From assembly GCA_022844005.1 (NCBI GenBank), contig JALHMN010000026.1:1-37212 (forward strand): a DNA stretch of 37,212 nt, in the 5' to 3' direction. The notes under the pieces are model-generated. The model was not told the origin of the DNA and did no database searches. It was given only the letters and a program-made list of their open reading frames with translations. The stretch's first letter is position 1. Every line of letters begins with the position of its first letter. This document shows positions 26,815 through 35,282 of the stretch, one piece after another. Both the position numbers and the translations under genes were made by a program. This stretch comes from a bacterium. Lineage in GTDB: Bacteria; Pseudomonadota; Alphaproteobacteria; Ferrovibrionales; Ferrovibrionaceae.

Positions 26815-27864
26815 TCAGCCCGCGGCCGGCGGCTTGATACGGATGGAGATCGCGGCCGTGCCGCCGAAAGACGGGATCCAGGCCGAGTGCTTGCCCGGGC
26901 CGCCGGCCACCGCGACATGGATATCGTCCGGAGATGGAGAAACCCGATAAAAGCCCTGCTCGGGCACGTGCCCGGCTTCCTCATATATGCGCTGGTTCTC
27001 CGCTGCGATCAGGGACACGGGCACGCGGGCCGTGCTGTACAGGAACTGCTGGATGTCCTGCACCGTCCAGCCGTCCCGGGCCAGGGTCGCCGCATGCTCC
27101 GGCCCGAAGACGACGAAATAGGGTCCCTTGCCGTAGATCGTATTGGCCGCCGGCGAAGCGATGGCGCCAGCGAAGGTCGTGAGCAGTCCCTTGCCGGTGG
27201 TGCTGCCGTGATCGTTCAGATTGTGGTTCGGTTCAACCGACATCACTGTCGCCACGTTCTCATCGGCGGCAAAGCCCTGCCGGACATGATAGGGCGCGAA
27301 GGGGCTCTCCTCCTCGTTCTCGCCGAAGCAGAAGGTGTATTTCGCCGAGGAACCGAACGTAGAGCGGTCCATCACCCCCGGCTTGGCGCCGCCGACGTTG
27401 TTCAGGATCAATTGCAGAGCACGCCCGATCGCCGCATTGGCCCGCCACCCCTGGCCAAAGCAGTTGCTGCTGCAATTGACGTCGAGTGATCGCCGCATCG
27501 GCCCGTTGATCATCAGCATCGGCGCGCAGGAATGCGTCGTGGCAAGCGTTCCGTGCAGGTTGTAGTCGGCGACCAGCACGCCCCGGAGCGCCGCGAGCAC
27601 GACGGGGAAGTAAGCCGGCCGGCATCCCGCCATCACCGCGTTGGCAGCCAGGCTTCTTATGGTCGGGACCAGGAGGCGAGGCGTAATGGCGGGAATCGGC
27701 TCGTTGTCCCCCCGGGCCCCCTCCATCATCCGGGCAACCGCCGCCTCGTCCGGCGGAACGACGGGCAAGCCATCGGACCACCCCTGCTCCTCGACATAGT
27801 CAGCCCAGGTATCCGGATCCATCTCCGGAATATCGATCACCTCGGCTTCAGCGGTATCGGCCAT
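26815..27864 (-). CDS. UGSC-associated protein A, unknown function
   Basis: This 349-residue protein has an ATG start, and its close paralogue follows 2 bp later. It begins with an acidic stretch (EVIDIPEMDPDTW) and then GWSDGLPVVPP (28-38), ANAVMAGCRPAYFP (C81), NLHGTLATTHSCAP (C113), NCSSNCFGQGWRANAAIGRAL (C131, C135) and KYTFCFGENEEESPF (C179). C81 and C135 align with C83 and C137 of the paralogue and are the best candidates for redox or metal-binding residues. No signal peptide or membrane span is seen. It lies 63 bp downstream of the UGSC selenoprotein in the same operon, so it is a likely partner or substrate of that protein. No function can be named from sequence. Confidence 0.8.
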   Translation of the reverse strand: MADTAEAEVIDIPEMDPDTWADYVEEQGWSDGLPVVPPDEAAVARMMEGARGDNEPIPAITPRLLVPTIRSLAANAVMAGCRPAYFPVVLAALRGVLVADYNLHGTLATTHSCAPMLMINGPMRRSLDVNCSSNCFGQGWRANAAIGRALQLILNNVGGAKPGVMDRSTFGSSAKYTFCFGENEEESPFAPYHVRQGFAADENVATVMSVEPNHNLNDHGSTTGKGLLTTFAGAIASPAANTIYGKGPYFVVFGPEHAATLARDGWTVQDIQQFLYSTARVPVSLIAAENQRIYEEAGHVPEQGFYRVSPSPDDIHVAVAGGPGKHSAWIPSFGGTAAISIRIKPPAAG

Positions 27865-27927
27865 TCGGGTCCTTGTCCGTGAGGAGAGCGCTTCTCCCGA
27901 AGCGGATTGAGGCAGGTCTCGCCGCTA

Positions 27928-28446
27928 CTATTGTTTCATCTCCAGCCTCAGGCCTTCGAAGGCCGCGCCGATCCGTTCGTCCAGTTCCGTGGCATTCAGC
28001 CCTCCGACAGGATGCTTCACCACGACCAGATTCGGGTCGAGCTTCCGAGCCTTGGCTTGCGCCAGAACCAACGGCCTGAACGTCTCGGTGGCGATCACTA
28101 TCCCGACCAAGCCGCGCTTTCTCAATTCAATGCTGTCGTGGAAACTCCACGATGAGCAAGAGCCTCAATCGCCCAGGGCGAGCAGTGCAATCCGGTACTT
28201 GCGGACCACATCGTCTATCATTTCCGCGGGCGCCGGTTGGCTGGCGCTGGATTTGGCAATGTAATCGATATTGTCGATGCGCCGGATGGACGCCAGTCGA
28301 TCACGCATGCCTTCCAGCAGCTCTCGCGCATTCGGCTTGTTGTTCGAGAACAGGACGATCGGATCGTTCAACCAATCGACTGGGCCGGCCACTGCCGCCC
28401 CTTCGTCTCGAGGCGCGATACCGAAGCTCGGATTGACGATACGCAT
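27928..28446 (-). CDS. UGSC-family selenoprotein (in-frame TGA read as selenocysteine)
   Basis: This is a 172-residue selenoprotein if TGA at 28165-28167 is read as selenocysteine (U94). The frame runs from ATG 28446, with GGGAGG about 10 nt before it. The first 93 residues end in YRIALLALGD, then U94-G95-S96-C97, then SSWSFHDSIELRKRG, an ATETF strand, and HPVGGL (145-150) near the end; the next in-frame stop is at 27928. The motif is exactly the UGSC signature, and both flanks fit the family, in which this pair is an UxxC redox motif like thioredoxin CxxC. A SECIS-like hairpin follows the TGA, and selB is two genes upstream in the same operon. Standard gene calling would give a false 93-residue protein and lose the rest. 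The biochemical role of the family is not known to me; a thiol/selenol oxidoreductase or reductase role is inferred. Confidence 0.9.
28131..28158 (-). promoter_or_regulatory. Bacterial SECIS element (selenocysteine insertion hairpin)
   Basis: On the minus strand, 12 nt after the TGA, TCGTGGA-GTT-TCCACGA forms a perfect 7-bp stem with a 3-nt loop (28136-28152), or 6 bp with loop AGTTT. Below a small internal loop, TGCT/AGCA adds four more pairs (28131-28158). The loop begins 20 nt after the TGA and its first base is G, followed by U, as expected for SelB-binding hairpins such as that of E. coli fdhF. It lies wholly inside the coding frame. Confidence 0.8.
28165..28167 (-). other. Selenocysteine codon TGA
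   Basis: This in-frame TGA is codon 94 of the UGSC selenoprotein. It is read as selenocysteine on the grounds of the UGSC motif, the continuation of homologous sequence beyond it, the hairpin downstream and the neighbouring selB gene. Confidence 0.88.
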
Positions 28447-28507
28447 ATCGTATCCACCTCCCTATTGGCCTCCATCTCACACCCGAACGGCGGCTTTGCC
28501 AAGGGCT

Positions 28508-29383
28508 TTAGCGCCTGCCCAGCGCCGCGCATACGGAAGCAGCGGCACGGCGACCATCGGCTGCCGCACCGGGAATTGTCCGGTCCGATCCGGCCCTCGC
28601 CTCGCCGACGGCGAACAGACCACGGAGGCTGGTCCGCAGGTCCGCATCGACGATCAGGCGGCCCGTGGCATCACGGACGAGTTCGTCTGGGACAAAGCCG
28701 AGGGGCGGACGGCGGCCGGACTGCACAAATACCGCACGCGCGGAAAGGCGCCGCAACGTGCCTCCACCGGCCGGCTCAACGACAACCGTATCGAGACCGG
28801 AACGACCTTCGAGCGCCACTATTCGACCTTCGAGGACGCCAACCCCCTCCACCATCGGCGCCGGCGCGTCTTGTGAGATCAGGATGACTTCGGAGGCGAT
28901 CGGCGAAAGCTCGTGCGCTTCGGCAATGGCCCAACGGTCGGCGCCCGCCACGACCACCGGGTGGCCGGCATAGATCGGACCATCGCATGCGGCGCAGAAC
29001 GACAGGCCCCGTCCCTCGAAGTCCTGCTCGTCGGCGATGCCCAGAGACCCCGGCGCCAGGCCGACCGCCACGATGACTGCCTCGGCATGGTGATCGCCAT
29101 CATCCGTCGTCACTCGCCATCCCGTTCCATCGCGAGCGAGCATCGTCACCTCGGCCACCCCGAGTTCCGTACCTGCCGCCATTGCCATTCCGATCAGATC
29201 TGCAGCGAAGTCGGGGCCTGCCAGAGCATCGTCGACGCCGTGGAGCTGGCCGAGGTTCATCAATTCACCTCCCCCGCCCATCCGGTCAATGACCAGGCAG
29301 GACAGACCCTCACCCGCCACGGCCGCGCCGGCGCTCAGCCCCGCCACTCCGCCGCCGATCACCACCACGCCCCACTTCGCCAC
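28508..29383 (-). CDS. Thioredoxin-reductase-like flavoprotein with CAAC pair
   Basis: This 291-residue FAD-dependent pyridine nucleotide-disulfide oxidoreductase has a GTG start preceded by GGAG at 8 nt. The FAD Rossmann motif is GGGVAG (10-15), the redox-active pair is C130-A-A-C133 (SFCAACDG, compare CATC in thioredoxin reductase), and the C-terminal FAD motif is GLFAVGEA. The NADPH domain is odd: where thioredoxin reductases have GGGxSAxEEA and HRR, this has AGADRWAIAEA (146-156) and LISQDAP. It may not use NADPH, or may use it poorly. It lies between selB and the UGSC gene (43 and 61 bp), so it is the natural candidate to reduce the UGSC selenoprotein, which is inference. Confidence 0.87.
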   Translation of the reverse strand: MAKWGVVVIGGGVAGLSAGAAVAGEGLSCLVIDRMGGGGELMNLGQLHGVDDALAGPDFAADLIGMAMAAGTELGVAEVTMLARDGTGWRVTTDDGDHHAEAVIVAVGLAPGSLGIADEQDFEGRGLSFCAACDGPIYAGHPVVVAGADRWAIAEAHELSPIASEVILISQDAPAPMVEGVGVLEGRIVALEGRSGLDTVVVEPAGGGTLRRLSARAVFVQSGRRPPLGFVPDELVRDATGRLIVDADLRTSLRGLFAVGEARAGSDRTIPGAAADGRRAAASVCAALGRR

Positions 29384-29426
29384 CTTCCAATCTCCTCTTC
29401 AGACAAGCCGCGCGGCCGGAAGCCGT

Positions 29427-31433
29427 TCAGATGGAACAGCGATCCTTCGGTATAACTTCAGCCGCTCCCGGGTGTCCGGATGCCGCAATACCCGGTTCCG
29501 CTTCCATTGCCTTGCCCGCCGATCTCCGGTCGCCGCGCCGCACGGTGATCCCTCGGCGGTCGAAGGATTCCAGCACCTGGGTCGCCAGCTGCCGTCCATT
29601 TCCCAACCGATCCCGGAACTGCGCCGCCGAGAATCCATCACCGCCAGCTTCGGCTGCCAAGACATGAGCGGCTTCCGCCATTTGCACTGCGGCAGACATG
29701 AGAAAGAATCGGTCCGGCGCCAACTCCACGACCAGTCCCAGTCGTGCAAATGCCTTGCACGCCCGGCGCAGCGCGACTTGGTCGATGCCGACCCGGTCAG
29801 CGGCATCGCGCAACAAGGGCGGACGGAACGGCTCGGCGTCGAGCACCGGCTGCAAGCGCCCCCAAAGCCGCACCTCGCCCTCCGCCAAACCGCCGCCTTG
29901 CGCGGGTGCGCGGAGCAACACGCCATCAACGGCGACGGAGCCGGCTGCACACAGATGCGACAGGATCGCGGCAAAGGCATCGGGCGGCAGTCGCGTCGGC
30001 AATGCAAAGCGCAGGGCCTCCGGCTTCATGCCTGGCGCCGTCGGCTCGCGCGTATGGAATTCAGCCAGAGCGCTGGCCACTTCGCGTCCGAGCCGGTTGA
30101 TTGCGTCTCTTGTTGCAATGAAATCGCCCAGTGGCAGCACATCCTGCACAAGAGCATTCAATCCGGAGCCGGAGAGACCCCAGTCTTCCAGTATCGTGGC
30201 ACGGCGAGCTAGGTAGGGAGGATGAGACAAAAACCCACGCAACGCTTCGAGCGGATCCGTCGCCGTCATTGTTTGCAATGCGGCGAGCCGTTCCGGGTGG
30301 TGGCGACGCCGGTCCGGCGGCCTGGGGTCGAGGACCTTGCCTCCGCCCAAGGTGCGACTTGCGGCACTGTCACGAAATACCAGCCGATCGCCGTGGCGCA
30401 ACGGCAGCGAGCGGTCCAGCACGAGATGGACCAAGCCACCAGCCCCCGGAGGCAAGCTGGAGCGGCCCAGGGGTACGACGCGCGCCGTCACCTGGGCAGC
30501 CCCATGGTGAAGCAGGATCGGCGTTCCCGACTTGAGAGCCGATCGCACCCCGCGCGGGAAATGTACGACCGCATCACAGCGACGGCTGGTCGAATCCTGC
30601 CCCGGCGCAACGATCCAATCTCCGCGGCTGATTGCGTCTTTGCGCACGCCCGGGCCGATCAGATTGAGGGCGCAGCGTTCGCCCGCGACTGCTTCCTCCA
30701 CGGCTTGGTTGGCGACGTGGACAGCGCGAACTCTCGCACGCATGCCGGACGGCAGGAGCCATTGGCTGTCACCCCTTCGCACCTTGCCGGCAACGATCGA
30801 ACCGGTAACCACCGTCCCCGCCCCCGCCAGACTGAAGCTTCGGTCCACCGAAAGGCGAAAGGCGCGTTCGATCGCGGCGTTCGGGCCTCCCGCGCGCGCC
30901 GCTTCGGCCAACAGGCGGGCGCGCAGTTCGGAGAGTCCCGCACCCGTGACGCTGGAAACCGGAACGCACGCGGCTCCCGCCAACGGGGTCCCGTCCAGCA
31001 AGGCGAGGACATGCGACTCCACTTCCGAAGCACGCGCGCGGTCCACCAAGTCGATTTTGCTCAAGGCCACGATCCCGCGGGACAGGCCGAGCAGCGACAG
31101 TATCTGCAGATGCTCTCGCGTCTGGGGCATGACGCCGTCATCGGCGGCTACGACGAGCAGAGCCATTCCGATACTGGAAGCGCCCGCGATCATGGTATGG
31201 ACCAGCCGCTCATGCCCAGGGACATCGACGAAGCCCAGCACGCCGCCGTTCTCGAGCTGCTGATAGGCAAAGCCGAGATCGAGGGTGATCCCTCGGGCCT
31301 TCTCCTCGGGCAGGCGGTCGGTGTCGATACCGGTCAACGCGCGCACCAAACTGGTCTTGCCGTGATCGATATGACCGGCGGTCCCGACGATCAGGCCCAG
31401 ACGAGCACCGTATGGCAGCGAGGCGGGATCCAT
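29427..31433 (-). CDS. selB: Selenocysteine-specific translation elongation factor SelB
   Basis: This 668-residue SelB brings selenocysteyl-tRNA to in-frame UGA codons marked by a SECIS hairpin. The N-terminal GTPase has the P-loop [12 protein letters not shown] (17-28), RGITLDLGF (48-56), DVPGHE (70-75) and SKID (125-128). EF-Tu-like beta barrels follow to about residue 370, then the helical/winged-helix C-terminal part that binds the SECIS RNA, ending with an extra tail. E. coli SelB has 614 residues. The ATG at 31433 adds a few residues before the usual [14 protein letters not shown] start and has no good ribosome site, so the start is uncertain. It is the first gene of the five-gene selenoprotein operon. 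selA, selD and selC are not in the window. Confidence 0.95.
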   Translation of the reverse strand: MDPASLPYGARLGLIVGTAGHIDHGKTSLVRALTGIDTDRLPEEKARGITLDLGFAYQQLENGGVLGFVDVPGHERLVHTMIAGASSIGMALLVVAADDGVMPQTREHLQILSLLGLSRGIVALSKIDLVDRARASEVESHVLALLDGTPLAGAACVPVSSVTGAGLSELRARLLAEAARAGGPNAAIERAFRLSVDRSFSLAGAGTVVTGSIVAGKVRRGDSQWLLPSGMRARVRAVHVANQAVEEAVAGERCALNLIGPGVRKDAISRGDWIVAPGQDSTSRRCDAVVHFPRGVRSALKSGTPILLHHGAAQVTARVVPLGRSSLPPGAGGLVHLVLDRSLPLRHGDRLVFRDSAASRTLGGGKVLDPRPPDRRRHHPERLAALQTMTATDPLEALRGFLSHPPYLARRATILEDWGLSGSGLNALVQDVLPLGDFIATRDAINRLGREVASALAEFHTREPTAPGMKPEALRFALPTRLPPDAFAAILSHLCAAGSVAVDGVLLRAPAQGGGLAEGEVRLWGRLQPVLDAEPFRPPLLRDAADRVGIDQVALRRACKAFARLGLVVELAPDRFFLMSAAVQMAEAAHVLAAEAGGDGFSAAQFRDRLGNGRQLATQVLESFDRRGITVRRGDRRSAGKAMEAEPGIAASGHPGAAEVIPKDRCSI

Positions 31434-31479
31434 CCGAAGATCAGTCTATGGCCTAACCGCGCCGGTAGCAGCAGCCATT

Positions 31480-31543
31480 CTCTGCCGAGGAGCAGAGTCA
31501 CCGCCAATGCGGTTCAGACATCAAAAGGGCAGAACCCTTGATG
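31480..31543 (-). other. Two hairpins in the gap between crotonase and selB genes
   Basis: The 145-bp gap upstream of selB holds CTCTGC-N6-GCAGAG (31480-31497) and a 9-bp stem with a 2-nt bulge, CATCAA/TTGATG plus GGG/CCC (31519-31543). Neither has a following U tract, so neither is a standard rho-independent terminator. They may be leader structures of selB or a weak terminator for the upstream operon. Function unknown. Confidence 0.35.
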
Positions 31544-31578
31544 CGATGACCGGCTCATACGGCTCGCCGGGCATCAGC

Positions 31579-32364
31579 TCAGGTCGCCCAGGAGGGCTTT
31601 CGCTTCTCGAGGTAGCTCAGGATCCCTTCCTTGCCTTCCGGCGAATCCCACATCGAAACGACATTTCCCACGGTGAGTTCTTCCGGCACACCGATGCCGT
31701 TCTCTGCCGCCGCCGCGATCAGCCCTTTGATGGTGCGCAGGGCCGCTGGGCCGCACTTCAGGACCAGCCCCACCTCCTCCTCGACGACGGCGTCGAGATC
31801 CGGAGGCGGCACGGCGCGATCGAGGAGACCGAAGTCGACAGCCTCGGCGGCCGAAAAGACACGAGCGGTGAGGAACAGCCTGCGAGCCTGCGTGACGCCG
31901 ACGCGCCGCACCACATAAGGCAACATCACCGCGGGAACGAGGCCGAGCCTCGCTTCGGTGATCGCGAATTTTGCGCCCTCCGCCCCGATGGCAAGGTCGG
32001 TGACGGAAATCAGAGAGAACCCGCCCGCATAGGCACTGCCATTGATTCGTCCGATCAGGGGCTTGCCGAGGTTGTCCAGGGTTTTCAGCAGGAACGAGAA
32101 CTTCTCGGCTTCTCTGCGCCGATCTTCGATAGAGCTTGCGCTCTGCGCTTGCTGATAGCGCAAATCTCCCCCGGCACAGAAGGAGGCGCCTTCGCCGCTC
32201 AGCACGACCACGCGGACAGAGGTGTCGGCATCGAGCCGACGCGCGGCATCGAGAAGTTCCGCCCACATCGTGCCGTTCATCGCATTGTGGACATCCGGCC
32301 GGGCCAGGGTCAGGCGGGCGACACCCCGGCCGTCGACGACAAGCTTGATCGTCTCGTAGGTCAT
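31579..32364 (-). CDS. Enoyl-CoA hydratase/isomerase (crotonase) family protein
   Basis: This 261-residue crotonase would act on an acyl-CoA made by the ligase just upstream. The CoA/oxyanion segment is SFCAGGDLRY (61-70). The second family glutamate is present, E137 (ITEARLGLVPA), but the first, usually in GGGxEL, is replaced by S117 (AGGFSLIS). The enzyme may therefore be a variant hydratase, isomerase or lyase and not a standard enoyl-CoA hydratase. The ATG at 32364 overlaps the ligase stop by ATGA (32361-32364), supporting coupled translation. Confidence 0.88.
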   Translation of the reverse strand: MTYETIKLVVDGRGVARLTLARPDVHNAMNGTMWAELLDAARRLDADTSVRVVVLSGEGASFCAGGDLRYQQAQSASSIEDRRREAEKFSFLLKTLDNLGKPLIGRINGSAYAGGFSLISVTDLAIGAEGAKFAITEARLGLVPAVMLPYVVRRVGVTQARRLFLTARVFSAAEAVDFGLLDRAVPPPDLDAVVEEEVGLVLKCGPAALRTIKGLIAAAAENGIGVPEELTVGNVVSMWDSPEGKEGILSYLEKRKPSWAT

Positions 32365-33974
32365 CGCAGGCTCTGCCGCTTGAAAATGATGCCTTCCTTC
32401 TCGCGGTCCCATGTGTCCGGCGTAACCCCCTCCTGGCGCAGCAGATGTTTCTGCACCTTGTGCGTCGGCGTCTTGGGAAGGTCGGTCACCACGCGGACAT
32501 AACGCGGGATCATGAAGTGCGGCAGGCGCGCCGCCAGGAAATCGATCACGGCCCCCGGGGTCACCGTGCGTCCGGACACCGGTGCGAGAACGATCATCAC
32601 TTCGTCCTCGCCGAACTCGCTGACCGCGGCGATCGCTGCGACCTCACGCACATCGGGATGCGCGGCCGTCTCCACCTCGACCTCGAAGGACGAAATATTC
32701 TCTCCCCGGCGGCGTATCGCATCCTTCAGTCGGTCGACGAAGAAGAAGTTGCCGTCCTTGTCGCAACGAAAGGCGTCACCGCTGTGAAACCATCCATTCC
32801 GCCAAGCCTTTGCCGTCGCTTCCGGATTGTTGTGATAGCCATGATTCATCGTCCAGGGCGTATCGGTGCGAATGATGAGTTCCCCCACCTCTCCCACCGG
32901 CACTTCGCAGTCGTTCTCGTCGACAATGCGGACTTCGACGCCACGCCTCGGCCGGCCACAGGTTCCACGCGCGGTCGGATTCGCCTCCGAAAAAATGGGG
33001 CAGGAGGTTTCCGTCATGTTGAAGGCCGTATAGATATCGACGCCGAACCGGGCCGTGAAGGCCGGCGCATCGTCGCCCAGCGGAACCATCGTCGCCATCT
33101 TCAGCGGGTGATCGCGATCGCCCGCGCTGGGCGGTTCCTTCATCAGGAAGGGCGCCATCGCACCCAGCAGCGTCAGCGTCGTGGTACCGGTCTGGCGGAC
33201 CTTCTCCCAGAACGTGTAGGTGTTGAAGGATTCCACCATCGCAATCGACCCGCCATGCATCAGCATCCGGTAGGCCGCCCCGACGCCGGACTGATGAAAC
33301 AGCGGGATATTGACCATCGTCCGGTCGTTGCCATCGATCGGATAGGCCCGGCCGGTACTGTAGATGTGCATGTAGGAGGACAGCACGCCCTTCGACGGCC
33401 CCGTCGTGCCGGATGTATAGATGACGGCATGTGTATCCCAAGGCCGGATGGGACGGTCGGGATCGGGTACGTCCTCGCCGGCGCCCTCGAGCACCTGTTC
33501 GGGCAGCACGGCAAGTCCCGGCATATCGGAGGCTTCCCCTCCCGAAGAGACAATGCTCTGCAGAGCGGCGCGGTCGATCTCGTCCAGTCGCGGGATCAGG
33601 CGGTGATCCCCGACCAGCAGGCGCGCACCGGAATCACGAACGACATGGGCGAGGATATTGCCGCGATAGGCGGTATTGATCGGCACGTAGATCGCGCCGA
33701 TGTAGTTCAGCCCCCACCACGTCGCCAGCGCCCGCGGGCCGTTGCCGAGCCACGAAAGCACAAAGTCGCCCTGTTTTACGCCCAATGCCCGAAGTCCAGC
33801 CGCAGCACGCCGAATCCTCTGACGCAATTCGGCATAGGTCCAGGCCGATCCGTCGTCGAACAGGACGAACACCTTTTCCGGTGAACGTGCTGCAAACCCG
33901 TCGATCAGGTACCGGGTGACGACCTCGTCATCCGGCGGCATCCGCGGGTCGGCCGAACAGGGGATCGCAGTCAT
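32361..33974 (-). CDS. Acyl-CoA synthetase (AMP-forming ligase)
   Basis: This 537-residue ANL-superfamily ligase activates a carboxylic acid with ATP and CoA. The P-loop-like YTSGTTGPSKG is at 186-196, the adenine region is in AFNMTETSCP, GWFHSGD is in the hinge region, and the catalytic lysine near the end is in TPTHKVQKHLL. It resembles CaiC-like and short/medium-chain synthetases, but the substrate is open. It follows dctM by 9 bp, so it likely activates the acid imported by the TRAP transporter, and overlaps the crotonase gene by 4 bp. Confidence 0.92.
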   Translation of the reverse strand: MTAIPCSADPRMPPDDEVVTRYLIDGFAARSPEKVFVLFDDGSAWTYAELRQRIRRAAAGLRALGVKQGDFVLSWLGNGPRALATWWGLNYIGAIYVPINTAYRGNILAHVVRDSGARLLVGDHRLIPRLDEIDRAALQSIVSSGGEASDMPGLAVLPEQVLEGAGEDVPDPDRPIRPWDTHAVIYTSGTTGPSKGVLSSYMHIYSTGRAYPIDGNDRTMVNIPLFHQSGVGAAYRMLMHGGSIAMVESFNTYTFWEKVRQTGTTTLTLLGAMAPFLMKEPPSAGDRDHPLKMATMVPLGDDAPAFTARFGVDIYTAFNMTETSCPIFSEANPTARGTCGRPRRGVEVRIVDENDCEVPVGEVGELIIRTDTPWTMNHGYHNNPEATAKAWRNGWFHSGDAFRCDKDGNFFFVDRLKDAIRRRGENISSFEVEVETAAHPDVREVAAIAAVSEFGEDEVMIVLAPVSGRTVTPGAVIDFLAARLPHFMIPRYVRVVTDLPKTPTHKVQKHLLRQEGVTPDTWDREKEGIIFKRQSLR

Positions 33975-33983
33975 GCGCGCCGC

Positions 33984-35279
33984 CTATCCGAAGAACAGCT
34001 TGGGCAGGATGAGCGCGATCGGCGGGAAGATCAGCAGGATCGCGAGACGGACAACATCCGCTGCGATGAACGGCACGACGCCGCGGAAGATCCGGGTCGC
34101 CGGCACGTCCGGCAGCATGGCCTTTAGGACGAAGACATTCAGGCCGATCGGCGGCGTGATGAGGCCGATCTCGACGACGACGACGACCAGGATTCCAAAC
34201 CACACGGGGTCGTATCCGAGCGCGATGACGATCGGGAAGAAGACAGGAACCGTGAGCAGGATCATCGCCAGGGAATCGAGGATGCACCCGAGAACCAGGT
34301 AGATCAGCATCATCAGGGCCAGCACGCCGAGCGGCGGAAGTCCGGCGCCGGAGACGATCTCGACCAAACCTTCGGGCATGCCGGAGAAGCTGATGAACTC
34401 GGCGAAGATCAGTGCGCCCATCAGGACGAAGAACATCATCGCCGTTGTCCGGGCGGTTTCCGAGAGGACCTCGTACATGACGCTCAAGGACAGCCGGCCG
34501 CGGAGCCCCGCGAAAACACCCGCGCCCACGGCGCCAATGCCGGCGGCCTCGGTCGGGGTGAAGATTCCGCCGTAGATGCCGCCCATCACGATCATGAACA
34601 GCAGCAGCACACCCCACACCCCGCGCAGCGCCCTGATGCGATCGAGCCAGAGCACGCGTTTTCCCGCCGGACCGGCGGACGGATCGCGCCACACGGTCCA
34701 GCGCACCGCCGCCATATAGCCCAGGATGCCGAGGAGACCCGGCAACAGCCCGGCAGCGAACAGCTTGCCGATATGGGTCTCGGTCAGAACACCATAGATG
34801 ACCATGATGACGCTGGGCGGGATGAGTATCCCCAAGGTCCCACCGGCCGCGATCGATCCCGCCGCCAGCCTGTCGGAATAGCCGAAGGCGCGCATCGCGG
34901 GGAAGGACACCTTAGACATCGTAGCTGCCGTCGCCACGGAGGAACCCGACACGGAGGCGAACCCGCCGCAGGCGACGATGGTTGCCATGGCGAGGCCGCC
35001 CTTGCGATGGCCGATGAACGCATTCGCGGCGGTATAGAGATCCTGGGCCAGTCCGGCGCGCGCAACGAGGTTGCCCATGAGGACGAACATGGGAATCACC
35101 GACAGCGTATAGGAGAGGGCCACGTCCCGGATGGTCTGGCCGACCAGCGCGAGGGCGGGGCCGACGTTCACGCTGACCGCATATCCGGCGAAGCCCACCA
35201 GCCCGAGCGCCAGACCGATCGGCATCCGCGCAAAGATCAGCGCGAACATCGCCAGAAAGCCGATGATCGATTCGGTCAT
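33984..35279 (-). CDS. dctM: TRAP transporter large permease (DctM)
   Basis: This 431-residue inner-membrane protein is of the usual DctM length, with about 12-13 hydrophobic segments. It has the family stretches SVIPMFVLMGNLVARAGLAQDLY, SVATAATMSKVSFPAMRAFGYS and GTLGILIPPSVIMVIYG. It forms the sodium-driven permease of a tripartite transporter with DctQ and DctP. It starts 3 bp after the dctQ stop and is followed 9 bp later by the acyl-CoA synthetase. Confidence 0.95.
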   Translation of the reverse strand: MTESIIGFLAMFALIFARMPIGLALGLVGFAGYAVSVNVGPALALVGQTIRDVALSYTLSVIPMFVLMGNLVARAGLAQDLYTAANAFIGHRKGGLAMATIVACGGFASVSGSSVATAATMSKVSFPAMRAFGYSDRLAAGSIAAGGTLGILIPPSVIMVIYGVLTETHIGKLFAAGLLPGLLGILGYMAAVRWTVWRDPSAGPAGKRVLWLDRIRALRGVWGVLLLFMIVMGGIYGGIFTPTEAAGIGAVGAGVFAGLRGRLSLSVMYEVLSETARTTAMMFFVLMGALIFAEFISFSGMPEGLVEIVSGAGLPPLGVLALMMLIYLVLGCILDSLAMILLTVPVFFPIVIALGYDPVWFGILVVVVVEIGLITPPIGLNVFVLKAMLPDVPATRIFRGVVPFIAADVVRLAILLIFPPIALILPKLFFG

Positions 35280-35282
35280 TGT

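Noticed and set aside
28165..28446. 93-residue hypothetical protein ending at the TGA
   Set aside because: Homology-like sequence, the UGSC motif and a SECIS hairpin continue past the TGA, so this is the first half of a selenoprotein and not a separate gene or pseudogene.
30222..31541. 439-residue open frame opposite selB, and similar ones at 1947-3062 and 3228-4688
   Set aside because: Composition is arginine/histidine-rich and motif-free, typical of antisense shadows of GC-rich genes.
31434..31578. Possible tRNA-Sec gene (selC) next to selB
   Set aside because: Neither strand shows a UCA anticodon arm, a GGTTCGA-type T-arm or a matching acceptor stem.
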